From a virus: a stretch of DNA of 64,000 bases. A model generated the notes under the pieces. The model searched no databases and was not told where the DNA came from. It saw only the letters and a program-made list of their open reading frames with translations. This document shows, piece after piece, positions 62,856 through 64,000 of the stretch. The position numbers were made by a program, and so were the translations under genes. The stretch is taken from positions 1-64,000 of the IMG/VR virus record IMGVR_UViG_3300035698_030167; one strand, given 5' to 3'. Position 1 is the stretch's first letter. Every line of letters starts with the position of its first letter.

Positions 62856-64000
62856 TTAGTTAGCTTTAAAATTATACACTGATTTCATGTGGCATTCTAT
62901 ATCAATAACTGGTTCAAGGTATTTTATTATATCTTTTGCTTTTTTATAAGCAAAAGGGCTTTCATCCAGGGTTCCTTTCGATACGCAAGAAGTCCACACG
63001 CCTTTCATTATATTTTCAAAATGTTCCAAAGGTATAAGTTCTTTAGCCTTTGTTCTACTCATAACTCTTCCCGCACCATGCGGAGCGGAATAGTTCCAAT
63101 CTTCAATGCCTTTTCCGGTTCCAATAATAGTTCCATCTTTCATGTTTAATGGTATCAAAACTTTTTCATCTTTATGAGCAGAAATGGCGCCTTTTCTAAC
63201 TATCTTATCTTCAAAGTTTATATAGTTATGCACGCTTTCAACAGGCTCGAAATATTTAGTTTTGAAAAATCCTTCAACTATTATACGCCCCATAACTCTA
63301 CGATTTATTTTAGCATATTTTTGTGCAACTTTCATATCATCAAAATAGTTGAGAGCGTTATTTCCTTCAAGGTAGGCCAACCCGCCTCTTTTACCCATTA
63401 TATCATTAGCCTTTTTTTGATGCCAGTTAGCTACTTTCAATCCAAAGTTTCTACTTCCGCTATGAATAACCAACCACTTATTCCCTTCATCATCTTCATC
63501 TATTTCGATGAAATGATTTCCGCCACCAAGCGAACCAAGCGAACGCATAACTCTATTCAAATCCTGCTTTTGTCTTTTACATATTTCAGCTATTTTTTCA
63601 ACAAAATCTTTGTGTTCCATATTTATGCTTTTACGATAGTTTGCTAAAGTAGAAAATATGGTAAGCTCTTTCAAATCTTCGTGAACGCCTCTTCCATTTG
63701 GAATAAGTTCGCGAATATGTCTATCAAGAGCTTCAAAATCTATGTCTATTTTTCCTAGATTCCATCCACAAACGCTACATCCAATATCCACACCAATAAT
63801 ATTTGGAACTGTTTTGTTAGTCAAAGTCGAAGTAAGGCCAATAACACATCCAGCGCCTGCATGCACATCTGGCATTATTCTTATTTTAGCGTGCTTGGAC
63901 ATTTCATTATTTACAAGCTGGTATATTTGGGACATAGCAGTTTCTTCAACATAATCATTAAAAATTTTAGCAGAGCTATATTCACCTTTTATTTCAAACA
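62856..64000 (-). CDS. rtcB: RtcB-type RNA ligase (partial, 5' end outside window)
   Basis: Open from the window edge; the first visible codons read FEIKGEYSSAKIF, and the start probably lies just outside. IMPDVHAGAGCVIG, NIIGVDIGCSVCGW (catalytic Cys/Asp), SLGGGNHFIEI, VIHSGSRNFG and WNYSAPHGAGRVMSRTKA (guanylylated His) are the complete Mn/GTP-dependent RtcB active site. It joins 2',3'-cyclic phosphate to 5'-OH RNA ends, such as cut tRNAs. Somewhat shorter than E. coli RtcB (408 aa). Confidence 0.95.
   Translation of the reverse strand, partial: FEIKGEYSSAKIFNDYVEETAMSQIYQLVNNEMSKHAKIRIMPDVHAGAGCVIGLTSTLTNKTVPNIIGVDIGCSVCGWNLGKIDIDFEALDRHIRELIPNGRGVHEDLKELTIFSTLANYRKSINMEHKDFVEKIAEICKRQKQDLNRVMRSLGSLGGGNHFIEIDEDDEGNKWLVIHSGSRNFGLKVANWHQKKANDIMGKRGGLAYLEGNNALNYFDDMKVAQKYAKINRRVMGRIIVEGFFKTKYFEPVESVHNYINFEDKIVRKGAISAHKDEKVLIPLNMKDGTIIGTGKGIEDWNYSAPHGAGRVMSRTKAKELIPLEHFENIMKGVWTSCVSKGTLDESPFAYKKAKDIIKYLEPVIDIECHMKSVYNFKAN

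Noticed and set aside
62889-63647. Plus-strand frames of 86 and 157 codons
   Set aside because: Lie wholly inside rtcB, whose minus-strand active-site motifs are unmistakable.

Overview
The window looks like part of the genome of a large, AT-rich, T4-like contractile-tailed phage (roughly 28% GC by eye). The evidence is a T4-order head module on the + strand: gp55-like late sigma factor, large terminase, portal, prohead protease, scaffold and gp23-type capsid protein with a gp21-type cleavage site. Canonical TTGACA-17-TATAAT promoters and phage-encoded exported proteins suggest an AT-rich Gram-negative host; this is inference. UGA is a normal stop codon, because many genes end in ATGA overlaps. 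Initiation at TTG and GTG is common.

Layout: 1-4003 (- strand) holds two disrupted GC-richer genes at the left edge, an exported protein and an 817-residue LamG-type virion protein. 4025-5518 (+) is a run of tiny paralogous proteins read from sigma70-type promoters, with a SLOG-fold protein. 5586-17825 (+) is the late head/packaging block. 17822-64000 is almost entirely - strand accessory DNA. It contains a MoxR-ATPase/VWA-metallopeptidase pair, a radical SAM gene followed by seven tandem genes with an invariant Ser-rich N-terminus, four paralogs of a 'DWFLCST..SWSSCL' family (three with zinc-knuckle tails), two Rnl2-type RNA ligases, Hsp20, a B12-type radical SAM protein, NADAR, a SpoT-type HD hydrolase, two tandem Dam-type methyltransferases beside a likely nuclease, a second methyltransferase/nuclease pair, and RtcB at the right edge.

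From 24.6 kb onward there are 29 tRNA genes that together cover all 20 amino acids, plus a 77-nt RNA combining a tmRNA-type D-loop and an alanine-type acceptor stem. Three long gene-free regions (45.5-46.3, 57.8-58.55 and 60.05-60.42 kb) look like structured non-coding RNAs. The first two have their own promoter and terminator, share a sequence motif, and resemble in size and setting the giant phage RNAs GOLLD and ROOL.

How it fits together: perfect sigma70-type promoters let host polymerase read the accessory region early, while the gp55-like sigma factor probably drives the head genes late. tRNAs, tRNA-like RNAs, two Rnl2 ligases and RtcB form a tRNA supply-and-repair programme. Methyltransferase/nuclease pairs, NADAR and the HD hydrolase suggest chromosome protection and counter-defence. 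Many real genes here are 30-60 codons long. Everything is judged by reading the sequence; no database search was run.
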